Positions 34,100 through 43,486 of a stretch of DNA of 45,294 nt are shown piece after piece; position 1 is the first letter of the stretch, and every line of letters starts with the position of its first letter. The translations under genes were made by a program, and so were the position numbers. The DNA lies in assembly GCA_020631335.1 (NCBI GenBank), contig JAHDHK010000009.1, positions 589-45,882 on the forward strand, written 5' to 3'. The DNA is from Chromatiales bacterium (lineage in GTDB: Bacteria; Pseudomonadota; Gammaproteobacteria; Granulosicoccales; Granulosicoccaceae). Below the pieces are notes generated by a model, which did not search any database, was not told the DNA's origin, and saw nothing but the letters and a program-made list of their open reading frames with translations.

Positions 34100-34876
34100 A
34101 TGCTTCAATTCAGAGTCATTGTGCTGGTGCTCGGCATCACGAGTCTGGCGGGCTGTGGCAAGAATCCTGACGCCTGGTCATCGTCTGCCGGTGACAGCCT
34201 GCACAGGGGGCTTGCGGTTGGTTTTGTCGTAAATAATGAAGGTGTTTCAGCGCTGAAATCACATGAGCGTCTTCGATACTCAGACAAGCTCGCGTCAGCC
34301 ATACTGCAATACAATCCCGCATTGACGGGTAATCTCGATTCCTACTCGTACGTTGAAGCCCGCGTTGGCAAGCCTTTTTCCGACCTGATCAGCCGCTACC
34401 GGCTTGAGGGAGATTTAAGCGACAGAGCGTTGACCCAGTTGCATAATTCGCAACTTCGACGCCGGTATCTGATGCTTGCGACGATCCTGCCGGTCAATAA
34501 AGTGGTGGAACTACCGGCTGATGTAACGCCGCGCTCCGGGCCTGCGAATTATGACATCGAAGACTATGAAGATGTCCGGCTGCAAACCGTCCGGCTTCGA
34601 GAGGTCAAGGTGCAGGTCTACGATCTGCTTTCGCGGCGAAAGATTCAGGATCTAACCTTCGGCAGTGATAATCAGAACAAGATGATCGCCGCTGAAACCG
34701 AGGGCCGTCGCTATGTCGGTAACTCATTACTGGCGGCGATCGCCAATGGTGTTTCAAACCGGATTAGACACGGTACTGACCTGAGTCACCCTGCTGCGCC
34801 GGACAGTGATATGACACTCGATCACCTCTGGAGTCAGGCAGCGCAAAACCTGCCGGCGCCATTGCGAGACAGATGA
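34100..34876 (+). CDS. Lipoprotein of unknown function
   Basis: A 258-residue protein with a clear lipobox (SLAGC, Cys19). The body is hydrophilic, with mixed alpha and beta segments: YSDKLASAILQYNPAL, RYRLEGDLSDRAL, RRRYLMLATILPVN, then DYEDVRLQTVRLREVKVQVYDLLSRRKI. The latter resembles the beta-strand end of small envelope lipoproteins that read out as a conserved protein of unknown function, with two strands bearing alternating V/L residues. No catalytic motif is visible. It sits 211 bp from the DUF2892 gene and is followed by a 284-bp gap before cobB, so it appears to be its own unit. Confidence 0.7.
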   Translation: MLQFRVIVLVLGITSLAGCGKNPDAWSSSAGDSLHRGLAVGFVVNNEGVSALKSHERLRYSDKLASAILQYNPALTGNLDSYSYVEARVGKPFSDLISRYRLEGDLSDRALTQLHNSQLRRRYLMLATILPVNKVVELPADVTPRSGPANYDIEDYEDVRLQTVRLREVKVQVYDLLSRRKIQDLTFGSDNQNKMIAAETEGRRYVGNSLLAAIANGVSNRIRHGTDLSHPAAPDSDMTLDHLWSQAAQNLPAPLRDR

Positions 34877-35160
34877 AACAGCGATACCTGTATCGTGTTG
34901 ATTAGCCATTGTGCTTATTGCTCCTTGGGTGACTGTCAGGTGCATCAGCCAGTGCCCGCGATGGGGCATTAACTTTCCGTTGAATTTGTATCGGCCACGC
35001 TGAAGTGCGTCGGTTATGACGACAATTGCAGTCTCAGACTGCCGGGCTTTCAAACTCTGCACCGCGCAAGTAATTACCTGCCTTATTGGCTTTTGCACCG
35101 ATTAGCCCGCCATAATGCGTCTTCAACCGTGGTGGTAGCTGCAAAGATCGGGTAAAAACA

Positions 35161-35865
35161 TTGAGTTCAATTGTGGTGCTAACTGGCGCAGGTATCTCTG
35201 CTGAGTCGGGTATTCGTACTTTCCGGGGCAGTGACGGACTTTGGGAGGAGCACCGCATAGAAGAAGTAGCGACGCCACAGGCTTTTGCCCGTCATCCCGC
35301 ACTGGTGTATCGCTTTTATAATGAACGTCGGCAGCAACTGTTGAGTGATACTGTACAACCCAATGCTGCGCACCACGCGTTGGCCAGGCTTGAGCGCGAG
35401 TACAAAGGCACGGTTAATATTGTTACGCAGAACGTCGATAATCTGCATGAACGAGCCGGTAGCCACAAGCTTATACACATGCACGGTGAGTTACTGAAAA
35501 GCCGGTGTGTGTCGTGCGGTGATGTGGCGGCGGGTGTTGTGACGCTGGATCAACACGATCAGTGTCGTGTGTGTAATCACCGGGGGGTATTGCGACCCCA
35601 TATAGTCTGGTTCGGAGAAGTGCCGTTTCAGATGGAAGAGATCGCGGAGTTGCTTGCGCACTGTACGCTGTTTATTTCGATAGGAACCTCAGGTAACGTT
35701 TATCCGGCTGCCGGATTTGCAAAAATCGCTGCCGAATCGGGGGCCAGAACGCTTGAGTTGAACCTTGAAGCATCCAGCACCCCCGGTAACTTCGATGAAG
35801 CCCGCTACGGGCCGGCTGGTACCATCGTGCCACTAGTTGTAGATGAGCTGACAGGCTCATCCTGA
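35161..35865 (+). CDS. cobB: NAD-dependent protein deacylase CobB (sirtuin)
   Basis: A 234-residue SIR2 enzyme that removes acetyl or succinyl groups from lysines using NAD. GAGISAESGIRTFRGSDGLW is the NAD-binding start, TQNVDNLHERAG and the catalytic His108 (HMHGELL) follow, and C116/C119/C135/C138 form the zinc site. Tyr53 and Arg56 (FYNERR) are the pair that marks desuccinylase activity in E. coli CobB and SIRT5. IGTSGNVYPAAGF completes the pocket. The start is TTG 35161, which gives the short form that aligns with the core of E. coli CobB; there is no better in-frame ATG upstream in the same frame. It converges on the RND transporter. Confidence 0.93.
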   Translation: MSSIVVLTGAGISAESGIRTFRGSDGLWEEHRIEEVATPQAFARHPALVYRFYNERRQQLLSDTVQPNAAHHALARLEREYKGTVNIVTQNVDNLHERAGSHKLIHMHGELLKSRCVSCGDVAAGVVTLDQHDQCRVCNHRGVLRPHIVWFGEVPFQMEEIAELLAHCTLFISIGTSGNVYPAAGFAKIAAESGARTLELNLEASSTPGNFDEARYGPAGTIVPLVVDELTGSS

Positions 35866-35929
35866 TTGTAGTTTGCAATCGTTGTGCAGGCTGGACTCAA
35901 CAACGGATTTTCATAAAGCGGCGCATGAG

Positions 35930-38900
35930 TCAGAAGTCTGATCGCACCTCCATCGAGGAGGCGGGTTTTTTATCGCCACTCAGCCATGAACGAAAACGCT
36001 TGAAAAGGCTTTTGATATCTTCAAAAACCATGTAGTTAACCGGGATCAGGATAAGCGTTACCAGTGTTGAAAACAGAATGCCAAAGCCGAGTGATACCGC
36101 CATTGGAATCAGGAACTGCGCTTGAGTGCTCTTTTCAAAAATCAGTGGCATCAATCCGAAAAAAGTAGTGAGTGAAGTCAGCAGGATGGCCCGGAATCGG
36201 GCCACACCGGAAATATTAACGGCTTTGAACACGGTGTGTCCTTCGGTTCTGCGCTTGTTGACATAGTCGACCAGCACCAGGCTGTCGTTGATAACAACAC
36301 CTGTCAGTGCGAGCATACCCATGTAGCTCATGATGCTCAGATTCATGCCCATAATGACATGGCCGAGGATTGCGCCAACCATCCCGAAAGGTATTACCAG
36401 CATGATCAGCAATGGTTGAAAATAAGAGCGCAACGGGATGGCGAGTAAAGCAAAGATGACTGCCAGGACGAACATAAGTCCGGTTCTCAGGCTGCCGAAC
36501 GAGTCGCGTTGTTCGCGAGCCTCGCCCTCCAGCGTAAAGCGCACGTCTGGATGCGCTTCAAGCAATTCGGGGAGTTTCGACTGCAACTGACGTTTTATAC
36601 CTTCAATGTCAGTGGTTTGTTTGTCTGCATCGGCCTCGATATTTATCGTGCGGCTGCGATCGACGCGCTTAATAGTGGCGAAGCCGCGACCCATGGTGGC
36701 TGATGCAACTTCTGAGAAGGGAACGCTGACACCGTCCGGCGTCTGTATACGCATGTTTTGCAGGCTGTCGAGGGTACGTCGCTCATCAAGCGGCAACCTG
36801 ACAATCACTCGAACGTCATCGCGATCACGCTGAAGCGTTTGTATCTCGAAGCCGAAAAACGCCTGCCGAACCTGCTCGGCAAGGTCTGTCAGGGTCAGTC
36901 CGAGCGCTTGTGCCTGCGGCAGGATGTCGAGTTTAACTTCCTGCTTTCCCCCGTCAAAGCTGTCTGTGATGTCTTCGATGCCGGGGAAGGTTGCCAGTAC
37001 TTCTTTTATGCTGTTTGCAGCACTGCGCAGAGAATCAAAGTTCTGCCCTGACAACTGTACATTGATCGGCGAGCCACCCCGTCCGATCTCTGCGCGATAA
37101 CTGATTTCTTTAGCGCCCGGCACATCGCCGATCATGCGTCGCCACTCGCCGACCAGTTGTCGCGTCGTTACCGTAGAGCTTCGCTCCTCCGGGGGGGTGA
37201 TTTCAAACATCACCCGCCCGATATGGGACTGGCCACTGGTGCTGCCCTGAGCACCTGCGGTAGCCATAATATTTTCTATGACGCTGTCCCCGGTTTCTGC
37301 ATCAAGATACTTTTCCTGAAGCTTGACGGCGGCATTGTTTATCCGCTCGATATGATCACGGGTCACTTCGAACGGTGTCCCTATCGGCATGGTGAGTGAA
37401 GCATTGGCAACTTCACTTTGAATACGCGGAAAGAAAATAAAGCGCACATGTCCGGCTGTCACCAGGCTGAAAACAATAATGGCAGCGCCGACAAATAGAG
37501 ATAGGGTGAGGTAGCGTTGTCGCATACATGCGGCAAGCGCTGGCTGGTAGAAATGCTGTATCAACCATTCAAGCCCGTCGGCTATGCGATGTTGAAATCG
37601 TGCCAGTACGTTTGGTTTAGTGTTTTTGTGAAAGTTCAAATGCTTCATGTGCGCCGGTAGCACCAGCTTGGTTTCTATCAATGAAAACAACAGCACAGGA
37701 ATAACAATCATCGGTATCTGCGCAAAGATTTTCCCGCGCACCCCTTCGATCATAAGCAAAGGCACAAAGGCGGCAACCGTTGTCAGTACCCCGAAGGTGA
37801 CTGGTATCGCTACTTCCTGCGCACCGCTGATAGCCGCTTCAGTGGCGTTGGGGTTTCGCCGCATGTGTGTGTATATGTTTTCGCCGGTAACAATGGCATC
37901 GTCCACGACAATTCCCAGTACCAGAATGAACGCGAAGACGCTGATCAGGTTAATGGTGACACCGATTTCGGGCATCAGTGCAAGTCCGCCCATAAACGCT
38001 ACCGGCACTCCGATAAAAACCCAGAAAGCAACCGAGGCGCGCAGAAAAAGAGCCAGTAGAATAATGACCAGCAGGCCGCCCTGAACTGCACTTTTGTTGA
38101 GCGTTGCCAGTCTGGCCTCAACGATTCTGGAACGGTCGCGCCAATAGCCCATGGTGACATTCTCCGGCATGCTATTGGTTGCACCCTCAAGGTAATTTTT
38201 AACTTCCCTTGCAACGGTTATCGCGCTTTGATTGCCGGACCTGTACACATCGATTTCAATACTGCTGCTGCTGTTAAAGCGCTGTTGGAGTCCGCCTTCC
38301 TCGAATCCGTCGGTGAGTTTTGCCAGATCTGCAAGCGTGGTGCGGCTGCCATCGCGGTTTTTGATGATGACTATTTCCGAGAAGTCCAGCGCGTTATCTC
38401 CCTGGCCTTCAGTACGTATCAGGACTTCGCCACCAGCCGTTTTAATTGCACCGGCTGACAAATCAATAGAATTGGCACGGATGGCAGATGCGACCTGTGC
38501 AAACGTCAGGTTGTACTCTCTTAGTGTCTGTTCGCTTATTTCAATGGCAAGTTCAAAATCGCGTACGCCGGACAAACTCACTTGCGACACATTCGGCAAG
38601 GCTTCTATTTCGTTGCGAACCCGGCTGCCCAGTTGCTGCAGCTCTTTTTCCGATAAATCACCAGCGATAATGACACTGATCACTTCACGCTGTCGTTCGG
38701 GAATATAAATCACCGGTGCATCTGCATCAGCGGGGAAGGTGTTTATCTGATCGACGCGTTGTTTTACATCGTCGAGTATTTCATCGATATTGGCAGTGCT
38801 GGTGATGTCGACCTTGACTGTGCCCAGACCTTCGGCTGAGGTGGAAGTGATGGATTTTATCCCCTGCACATCCTGGATAGCCTCCTCAATTTTGATTGTG

Positions 38901-39094
38901 ACAGTCTCTTCTACCTCACTCGGCGTAGCACCTCTGAACGGCACCCGCACGTTTACCACATCGAGTTCGAAAGAAGGGAAAACTTCCAGCGGGATGCGGT
39001 TTGACAGCGCGTGTAGTCCCCATACGACAATGGCCGCCATCAGCAGATTGGCAGCGACCCCGTTGCGCGTAAACCAGGCAATCATTGCATGCAT
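35930..39094 (-). CDS. RND efflux transporter, inner-membrane subunit
   Basis: A 1054-residue AcrB/HAE1-like pump. It has an N-terminal helix (MIAWFTRNGVAANLLMAAIV), a periplasmic loop, and a membrane block with LVLGIVVDDAIVTGENIYTHM, carrying the paired Asp expected for proton relay. A second periplasmic loop and a second membrane block (YMGMLALTGVVINDSLVLVDYVN) follow. The length is normal. Substrates (drugs, detergents, signals) cannot be read. It follows the membrane fusion protein by 11 bp, so the two form an operon. No TolC-type outer membrane factor is nearby; it must be encoded elsewhere. Confidence 0.93.
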   Translation of the reverse strand: MHAMIAWFTRNGVAANLLMAAIVVWGLHALSNRIPLEVFPSFELDVVNVRVPFRGATPSEVEETVTIKIEEAIQDVQGIKSITSTSAEGLGTVKVDITSTANIDEILDDVKQRVDQINTFPADADAPVIYIPERQREVISVIIAGDLSEKELQQLGSRVRNEIEALPNVSQVSLSGVRDFELAIEISEQTLREYNLTFAQVASAIRANSIDLSAGAIKTAGGEVLIRTEGQGDNALDFSEIVIIKNRDGSRTTLADLAKLTDGFEEGGLQQRFNSSSSIEIDVYRSGNQSAITVAREVKNYLEGATNSMPENVTMGYWRDRSRIVEARLATLNKSAVQGGLLVIILLALFLRASVAFWVFIGVPVAFMGGLALMPEIGVTINLISVFAFILVLGIVVDDAIVTGENIYTHMRRNPNATEAAISGAQEVAIPVTFGVLTTVAAFVPLLMIEGVRGKIFAQIPMIVIPVLLFSLIETKLVLPAHMKHLNFHKNTKPNVLARFQHRIADGLEWLIQHFYQPALAACMRQRYLTLSLFVGAAIIVFSLVTAGHVRFIFFPRIQSEVANASLTMPIGTPFEVTRDHIERINNAAVKLQEKYLDAETGDSVIENIMATAGAQGSTSGQSHIGRVMFEITPPEERSSTVTTRQLVGEWRRMIGDVPGAKEISYRAEIGRGGSPINVQLSGQNFDSLRSAANSIKEVLATFPGIEDITDSFDGGKQEVKLDILPQAQALGLTLTDLAEQVRQAFFGFEIQTLQRDRDDVRVIVRLPLDERRTLDSLQNMRIQTPDGVSVPFSEVASATMGRGFATIKRVDRSRTINIEADADKQTTDIEGIKRQLQSKLPELLEAHPDVRFTLEGEAREQRDSFGSLRTGLMFVLAVIFALLAIPLRSYFQPLLIMLVIPFGMVGAILGHVIMGMNLSIMSYMGMLALTGVVINDSLVLVDYVNKRRTEGHTVFKAVNISGVARFRAILLTSLTTFFGLMPLIFEKSTQAQFLIPMAVSLGFGILFSTLVTLILIPVNYMVFEDIKSLFKRFRSWLSGDKKPASSMEVRSDF

Positions 39095-39105
39095 TGGTGC
39101 TCTCC

Positions 39106-40482
39106 CTATTGAGGCAGTTTAGCCAGATAGTCTCGCATCCACGGTGGAACCGGCTCGCCGGCAGCGATCCTCTGGCGAAAACGCTCGACAACCGGTGCGG
39201 GCAGGGTTTCGCCTGCTTCCACACGCTTTTTCAACTGTTCCAGTCTTCCCTGACCACCACCGCCACCACCACTGCTGGCAGCGTTGTTTGAGGCGGCCCG
39301 GTTGCTGCCACGATTGCCCGCGTTGGCCGGTCGTTCTGAGGCTGGTGGTTCACCGTCGATAGTGGCACGCACGCGGGTACCGTTCGTCACAGAGCCCAGT
39401 GCCGTCAGGTTGATTACCTCACCTTCAGTCAGGCCTTTATCGATAACGGCTACCTCCGCGTCTTTCCAGACGATATTTACATCGCGGGCCTGCAGAGTGT
39501 TCAGGTCGTCGACGATGAGCACTTCGCGATCCTCCCGCAACGCGGATCGAGGTATAACAAATACATCTTTGAGTGTCTTGCCAGCGACTTCTGCGCTGAC
39601 GAACTGACCGATCATCAACGGCGCGCGATCAGAAGACAAGGGGTAGGGGTTGCTGACTTCGGCAATGGTGTAGAGCTGTCGGCTGCTGGCATCTATAGCG
39701 CCTTCGGTGCGGGCAATGGCTGCATCCCACGATTGCATGCCACCACCTACAGTGGCTGAAATATTCACCGCGGTTTGTGCGTTATCAAAATCGACAAACC
39801 CGAGTTGCTGGCTGTTCAGTGGCAGGCGGATCTCGACCTTGTCGGTGGAGTAAATTTCCGCAACGTTGATTCCTTTGTTCACGTATTGCCCCAAATCCAC
39901 GTGTTTGGCTCTGACGCGACCGTCATAACCTGCGGTAATTTTGCTTCTGGCAAGGTCCAGTTCCGCTCTGTCGAGTTGTGCCCTCGAGCCTGCCAGTGTG
40001 GCTCTTGCGGCGGCAAGTTGCGGTTTGCGCAGGGTAAGGTCCGAAGGCTGACCCGCTCGCCCCAGTCGGCGCCAGTCTGCTTCGGCCTGTTCTGAGCGCG
40101 CCTGCTCTTCCGCCAGTGCTGCGCGGGACTGGGCGACGGTCGCCTCTGCGAGAGTGACCGCGATTTCATAGTCCCGCGGGTCGATTTCCAGCAGCACTTC
40201 CCCGGCACGAAACTCCCCGCCGACAACAAATGCCGGTGAAACACGGGTGATGACGCCGGCAACCTGCGTCACCAACGACCCCTCTCTGGCAGCAGTGACC
40301 GTACCCTGCGTTTTCAGCATCACCGGATAATCAGTCTTCTTTACCCGCGTTGCATCAACGCTGGTAGTGGTTTTGAACTGTGGTCGTGTCTGTGGCTCGG
40401 GCCGGTTGGCAATCACTGTTCTGGCGGCCACTACACACAGCACCAGAACCAGAATAGGTAGCAATACTTTGACAAGTAATCT
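39106..40482 (-). CDS. RND periplasmic adaptor (membrane fusion protein) with repeated C-terminal tail
   Basis: From ATG 40482 (GAGAG site upstream; a start at 40548 would put 22 residues before the signal) the product is 458 residues. It begins with a membrane anchor (VLLPILVLVLCVV), then has a lipoyl-type segment (VKTQGTVTAAREGSLVTQVAG region), a long alpha-hairpin, a beta-barrel part (AGYDGRVRAKHVDLGQYVNKG) and a membrane-proximal domain (GEVINLTALGSVTNGTRV). After about residue 385 it has an Asn/Ala/Gly linker ending GGGGGG and a helical tail with two copies of a K/R-x-R-V/I-x-A-G-E-x-x-P motif. It links the RND pump to an outer-membrane channel. First gene of the operon. Confidence 0.9.
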   Translation of the reverse strand, partial: RLLVKVLLPILVLVLCVVAARTVIANRPEPQTRPQFKTTTSVDATRVKKTDYPVMLKTQGTVTAAREGSLVTQVAGVITRVSPAFVVGGEFRAGEVLLEIDPRDYEIAVTLAEATVAQSRAALAEEQARSEQAEADWRRLGRAGQPSDLTLRKPQLAAARATLAGSRAQLDRAELDLARSKITAGYDGRVRAKHVDLGQYVNKGINVAEIYSTDKVEIRLPLNSQQLGFVDFDNAQTAVNISATVGGGMQSWDAAIARTEGAIDASSRQLYTIAEVSNPYPLSSDRAPLMIGQFVSAEVAGKTLKDVFVIPRSALREDREVLIVDDLNTLQARDVNIVWKDAEVAVIDKGLTEGEVINLTALGSVTNGTRVRATIDGEPPASERPANAGNRGSNRAASNNAASSGGGGGGQGRLEQLKKRVEAGETLPAPVVERFRQRIAAGEPVPPWMRDYLAKLPQ

Positions 40483-40556
40483 CATGTTTCTCTCAGCAAC
40501 GCAGGCGTCCGCTGACTGTCCGCTCCGGTCGGCAAAGCCAAGTCTCAAGCTTAGAT

Positions 40557-40591
40557 AATGTGGCTGCCATAAATGTGCAGAAAATGTGGCT
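40557..40591 (-). promoter_or_regulatory. Three short direct repeats upstream of the RND operon
   Basis: AATGTGGCT occurs at 40557-40565 and 40583-40591, with AATGTG again at 40572-40577 (CACATT on the transcribed minus strand). They lie 75-110 bp before the fusion-protein start, where a pump regulator would bind. Confidence 0.35.
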
Positions 40592-40748
40592 TTCCGAAGA
40601 GACGCGTCATCAGCGGTTCAGTTTTTTTACGGGACCGGTGCCGGCCCTGGTTCACCCCCTACAGAGTATAGTGGATGGCTGACAGTGCGTGGCTCACTTT
40701 GAGGTGTGTAGCAGCAAGGCCGGCTGGAGCGCCTGCTGTTGTGTCGGA

Positions 40749-41027
40749 TCAGCTTTGCCCGATAGAAAACATGGATTGCAGATCGTGGTGTGAAAATGCG
40801 CGAAAAGCGAGCATGGTTTCACTATGGGTGATGTCGTCAATGTCGGCCAATTCGGTTGTGACAAGATCGGCCAGTGCATCGTTGTCCTTCACCCGGGCTA
40901 TAGCGATCAGGTCAAAATTACCGCTAACCGAATAGACTTCAGTAATGCCCTGCCTCGATGCAAGGTTTTCAGCGAGAGACTTGATGCTGCCTCGTCGTGC
41001 CCGTAATAAAATAAACGCTGTCACCAT
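40749..41027 (-). CDS. Stand-alone Lrp/AsnC ligand-binding (RAM) domain protein
   Basis: A 92-residue protein that is just the C-terminal RAM/AsnC effector domain: MVTAFILLRARRG, then ITEVYSVSGNFDLIAIARVKDNDAL and DDITHSETMLAFRAFS. It lacks the helix-turn-helix half of Lrp proteins. Such single-domain proteins bind amino acids or other small molecules as dimers to octamers and may modulate full-length Lrp. Target and ligand are unknown. It lies 266 bp before the RND operon on the same strand and is divergent from a lipoprotein gene by about 100 bp. Confidence 0.85.
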   Translation of the reverse strand: MVTAFILLRARRGSIKSLAENLASRQGITEVYSVSGNFDLIAIARVKDNDALADLVTTELADIDDITHSETMLAFRAFSHHDLQSMFSIGQS

Positions 41028-41128
41028 GGTTAGTTACTCATCTGAAAGCCCGGCCCATTATCGCACGCTCTCAGGCAAGTTGTCAGAGTTGCACTACGCT
41101 TTAGTCAAACCTGAACTGACGCTGCGAT

Positions 41129-41590
41129 ATGAATAAATACCCGATTCGGTTGTTAGCACTGCTCATTTGCCTGATGGTCTCTGCCTGCAATGGTGACAGC
41201 ACCACAGCAACTCCTCAAGCCGATCCTCAGGTGCAGAATGACCCGGTGAGTTGTCCTGTGGTGCAGAGTGATGTTGCCGAACCATTATTTACTGAATCAG
41301 ATCGCGAGTGGTTTTGCACTGTGACTGCCGATGCTTTTTCAGCGCAGGATCAGGTGTTTTTTTTCCGTAACGGGCAAGCTGTAATGACACGCTTTAGAGA
41401 GGTATTCTGGAACCGGTCTGCAGCGGATGAATCGATAAATGTCGCATCCCCTTTTATATCGCCGTTTGTTATACGTAATATCTTTTCCGCCAATACCGTA
41501 CTTACCTTTGATCTGGTGACGGCCGGTGGCGTGACTGAGGCCTACGATTGTGTGCTGGTGGGACGCGAAGATGCAGGTTCATTGCTTTAA
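41129..41590 (+). CDS. Small lipoprotein of unknown function
   Basis: A 153-residue protein with a lipobox (LMVSAC, Cys20) and a Thr/Pro/Gln-rich linker. The body has paired cysteines (VSCPVVQ, EWFCTVT and a late YDCVLVG) that could form disulfides. Segments such as FFFRNGQAVMTRFREVFWN and VLTFDLVTAGGVTEAYDCVL look like a small beta sandwich. I do not recognise a family. It stands alone, with a convergent GMC gene after it and no clear terminator between. Confidence 0.65.
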   Translation: MNKYPIRLLALLICLMVSACNGDSTTATPQADPQVQNDPVSCPVVQSDVAEPLFTESDREWFCTVTADAFSAQDQVFFFRNGQAVMTRFREVFWNRSAADESINVASPFISPFVIRNIFSANTVLTFDLVTAGGVTEAYDCVLVGREDAGSLL

Positions 41591-41778
41591 AAAGTGCCGG
41601 TTGATTTGCTGTTGAATAAGACATGCGCCAGAGTTTGAAGGGTAATCTGCTTAACCGCAGTGACTGTGACTACGCACTTTTTGTAAACGCGTAAACAAAA
41701 GACATCTGCGGTCAGACCTGCCTGCCCCCGCATTCGGTCAGCAGGGTAGTGCGGCACTCCACCGCAACTGCTCATTAA

Positions 41779-43404
41779 TCACTGCCAGTTCTGCCGGATC
41801 ATGTCCGATGCTTTTTCTGCAATCATCACCGTAGGCGCGTTGGTGTTGCCGGAAACGATCTCCGGCATTACTGACGCATCGACAACGCGTAAGTTATCGA
41901 TACCTCTGACTCTTAATTGATCATCGACAACTGCGCTGCTGTCATTGCCCATTTTGCATGTGCCGGCGGGGTGATAAATCGTTTGACTGTATTTTCTGAC
42001 CGCTTCTTCAAGTTCAGTGTCAGTCTCGTATTTATAGCCCGGTACATACTCGTCAATAATGTGTGGTGCCAGTGACGGTGCGGCGACTATTTTCCGGGCG
42101 ACTTTAAGCCCGTTCACCGCGGTGCGAAGATCAAGCTCTGTAGACAGGTAATTCGGCTGGATAGACGGATAGTCGGTTGCATCGGGCGAGGTAATATTGA
42201 TCTCACCACGACTCTCCGGCCGCAACTGGCAGACAGATGCGGTAAACGCAGAAAAATCATGCACACCTTCACCGGGTTTATCAGCGCTGAGGGGTTGCAT
42301 GTGGAATTGAATATCCGGCCTGTCTACATCCGGCGACGAGCGTGTGAATATTGTCACCTGGCTGGCAGCGAGTGTCAGTGGGCCAGTGCGAAAAGCAGCG
42401 TATTGTAGCCCTACTTTTATGCGCTTCCACCAACTGTTGAGCTCGTCGTTGAGGGTTTGCTCGTGAGTTTTATAAACCGCTCGTATCTGTAAGTGATCCT
42501 GCAGGTTCTTACCGACATAGTATTGATCATGGACCACAGGTATGCCCAGCGACTGCAGAAGATTGCCATCACCGATGCCGGAGCATTGCAGGATCTGAGG
42601 CGATCCTATCGCACCTGCTGAGAGAATGATTTCGCAGTTAGCTGAAACGCTGTGTTTTCTACCGTTTTTTATATACTCGATACCGGTGGCCTTTTTGCCA
42701 TCAAACCTAACCCGTGAAGTCAGTGCGTCAGTGATCACAGTAAGGTTGTCACGTTTTTTGGCAGGCTTCAGAAAGCCTTTCGCCGTACTCCATCTGAAAC
42801 CGTTATGAGCGGTTTGTTGGAAGTAGCCGATCCCCTCCTGATTCGCTCCGTTGTAGTCATCGTTAATCGGTATCTGGCACTCTGCTGCTCCGGCAATAAA
42901 GTGATCGGCAATAGGACGCCTCAGCCTCAGATCAGAGACCTTTAACGGACCGCCGGTTCCGTGGTACTTGCTTTCGCCTCTGGACTGATCTTCCGATTTT
43001 TTAAAGTATGGCAAAACACTGTCATAGTCCCAGCCCTGATTACCAAGTGCTGCCCATCGGTTGTAGTCTTCTTGCTGGCCTCGAACATAAAGAAGTCCGT
43101 TAATTGCGCTGGAGCCTCCCAGTACTTTTCCTCGTGGCCACTGTAGTTGCCGGTTCGCAATGCCCGGGTCTTTATCGGTAAGGTAGCACCAGTCAAATTT
43201 CGGGTTGTGCATGGTTTTGAAATAACCTACCGGCACATGCAGCCACGGGTTGGAATCTCTGCGACCGGCTTCCAGCAGCAGCACTTTATGATTGCGGTTT
43301 TCAGAAAGTCGATTTGCAACGACACACCCTGCCGAACCTGCCCCGACAATGATAAAGTCATACTGTGCGGAGTTATTGTTATTATCGGTGTAGGTCGCGG
43401 GCAT
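41779..43404 (-). CDS. GMC oxidoreductase (choline/alcohol dehydrogenase-like)
   Basis: A 541-residue FAD enzyme of the glucose-methanol-choline family. It has the dinucleotide fold [20 protein letters not shown] at residues 16-35, the signature [21 protein letters not shown], the second signature [15 protein letters not shown], and the catalytic His in [11 protein letters not shown] with the closing Asn in [13 protein letters not shown]. It oxidises a primary or secondary alcohol, and the substrate is not predictable. It lacks a signal peptide, so it should be cytoplasmic. It is divergent from the SDR gene by 82 bp; shared control with the SDR/FAH-hydrolase pair is possible. Confidence 0.9.
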   Translation of the reverse strand: MPATYTDNNNNSAQYDFIIVGAGSAGCVVANRLSENRNHKVLLLEAGRRDSNPWLHVPVGYFKTMHNPKFDWCYLTDKDPGIANRQLQWPRGKVLGGSSAINGLLYVRGQQEDYNRWAALGNQGWDYDSVLPYFKKSEDQSRGESKYHGTGGPLKVSDLRLRRPIADHFIAGAAECQIPINDDYNGANQEGIGYFQQTAHNGFRWSTAKGFLKPAKKRDNLTVITDALTSRVRFDGKKATGIEYIKNGRKHSVSANCEIILSAGAIGSPQILQCSGIGDGNLLQSLGIPVVHDQYYVGKNLQDHLQIRAVYKTHEQTLNDELNSWWKRIKVGLQYAAFRTGPLTLAASQVTIFTRSSPDVDRPDIQFHMQPLSADKPGEGVHDFSAFTASVCQLRPESRGEINITSPDATDYPSIQPNYLSTELDLRTAVNGLKVARKIVAAPSLAPHIIDEYVPGYKYETDTELEEAVRKYSQTIYHPAGTCKMGNDSSAVVDDQLRVRGIDNLRVVDASVMPEIVSGNTNAPTVMIAEKASDMIRQNWQ

Positions 43405-43486
43405 TCGGCAAATCTCTGTGTATCAACGCGAAAGTTAGCATAGTGAGCGGCGAAAGTATTTTCTGCAAAAGACAACAGGAAAAATC

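Noticed and set aside
34754-35098. Minus-strand reading frame with GRYKFNGKLMPHRGHW, loosely like a YtkA-type beta protein
   Set aside because: It has no signal peptide, overlaps the lipoprotein gene and has no supporting start site or conservation evidence. It is more likely chance, or at most a decayed remnant.
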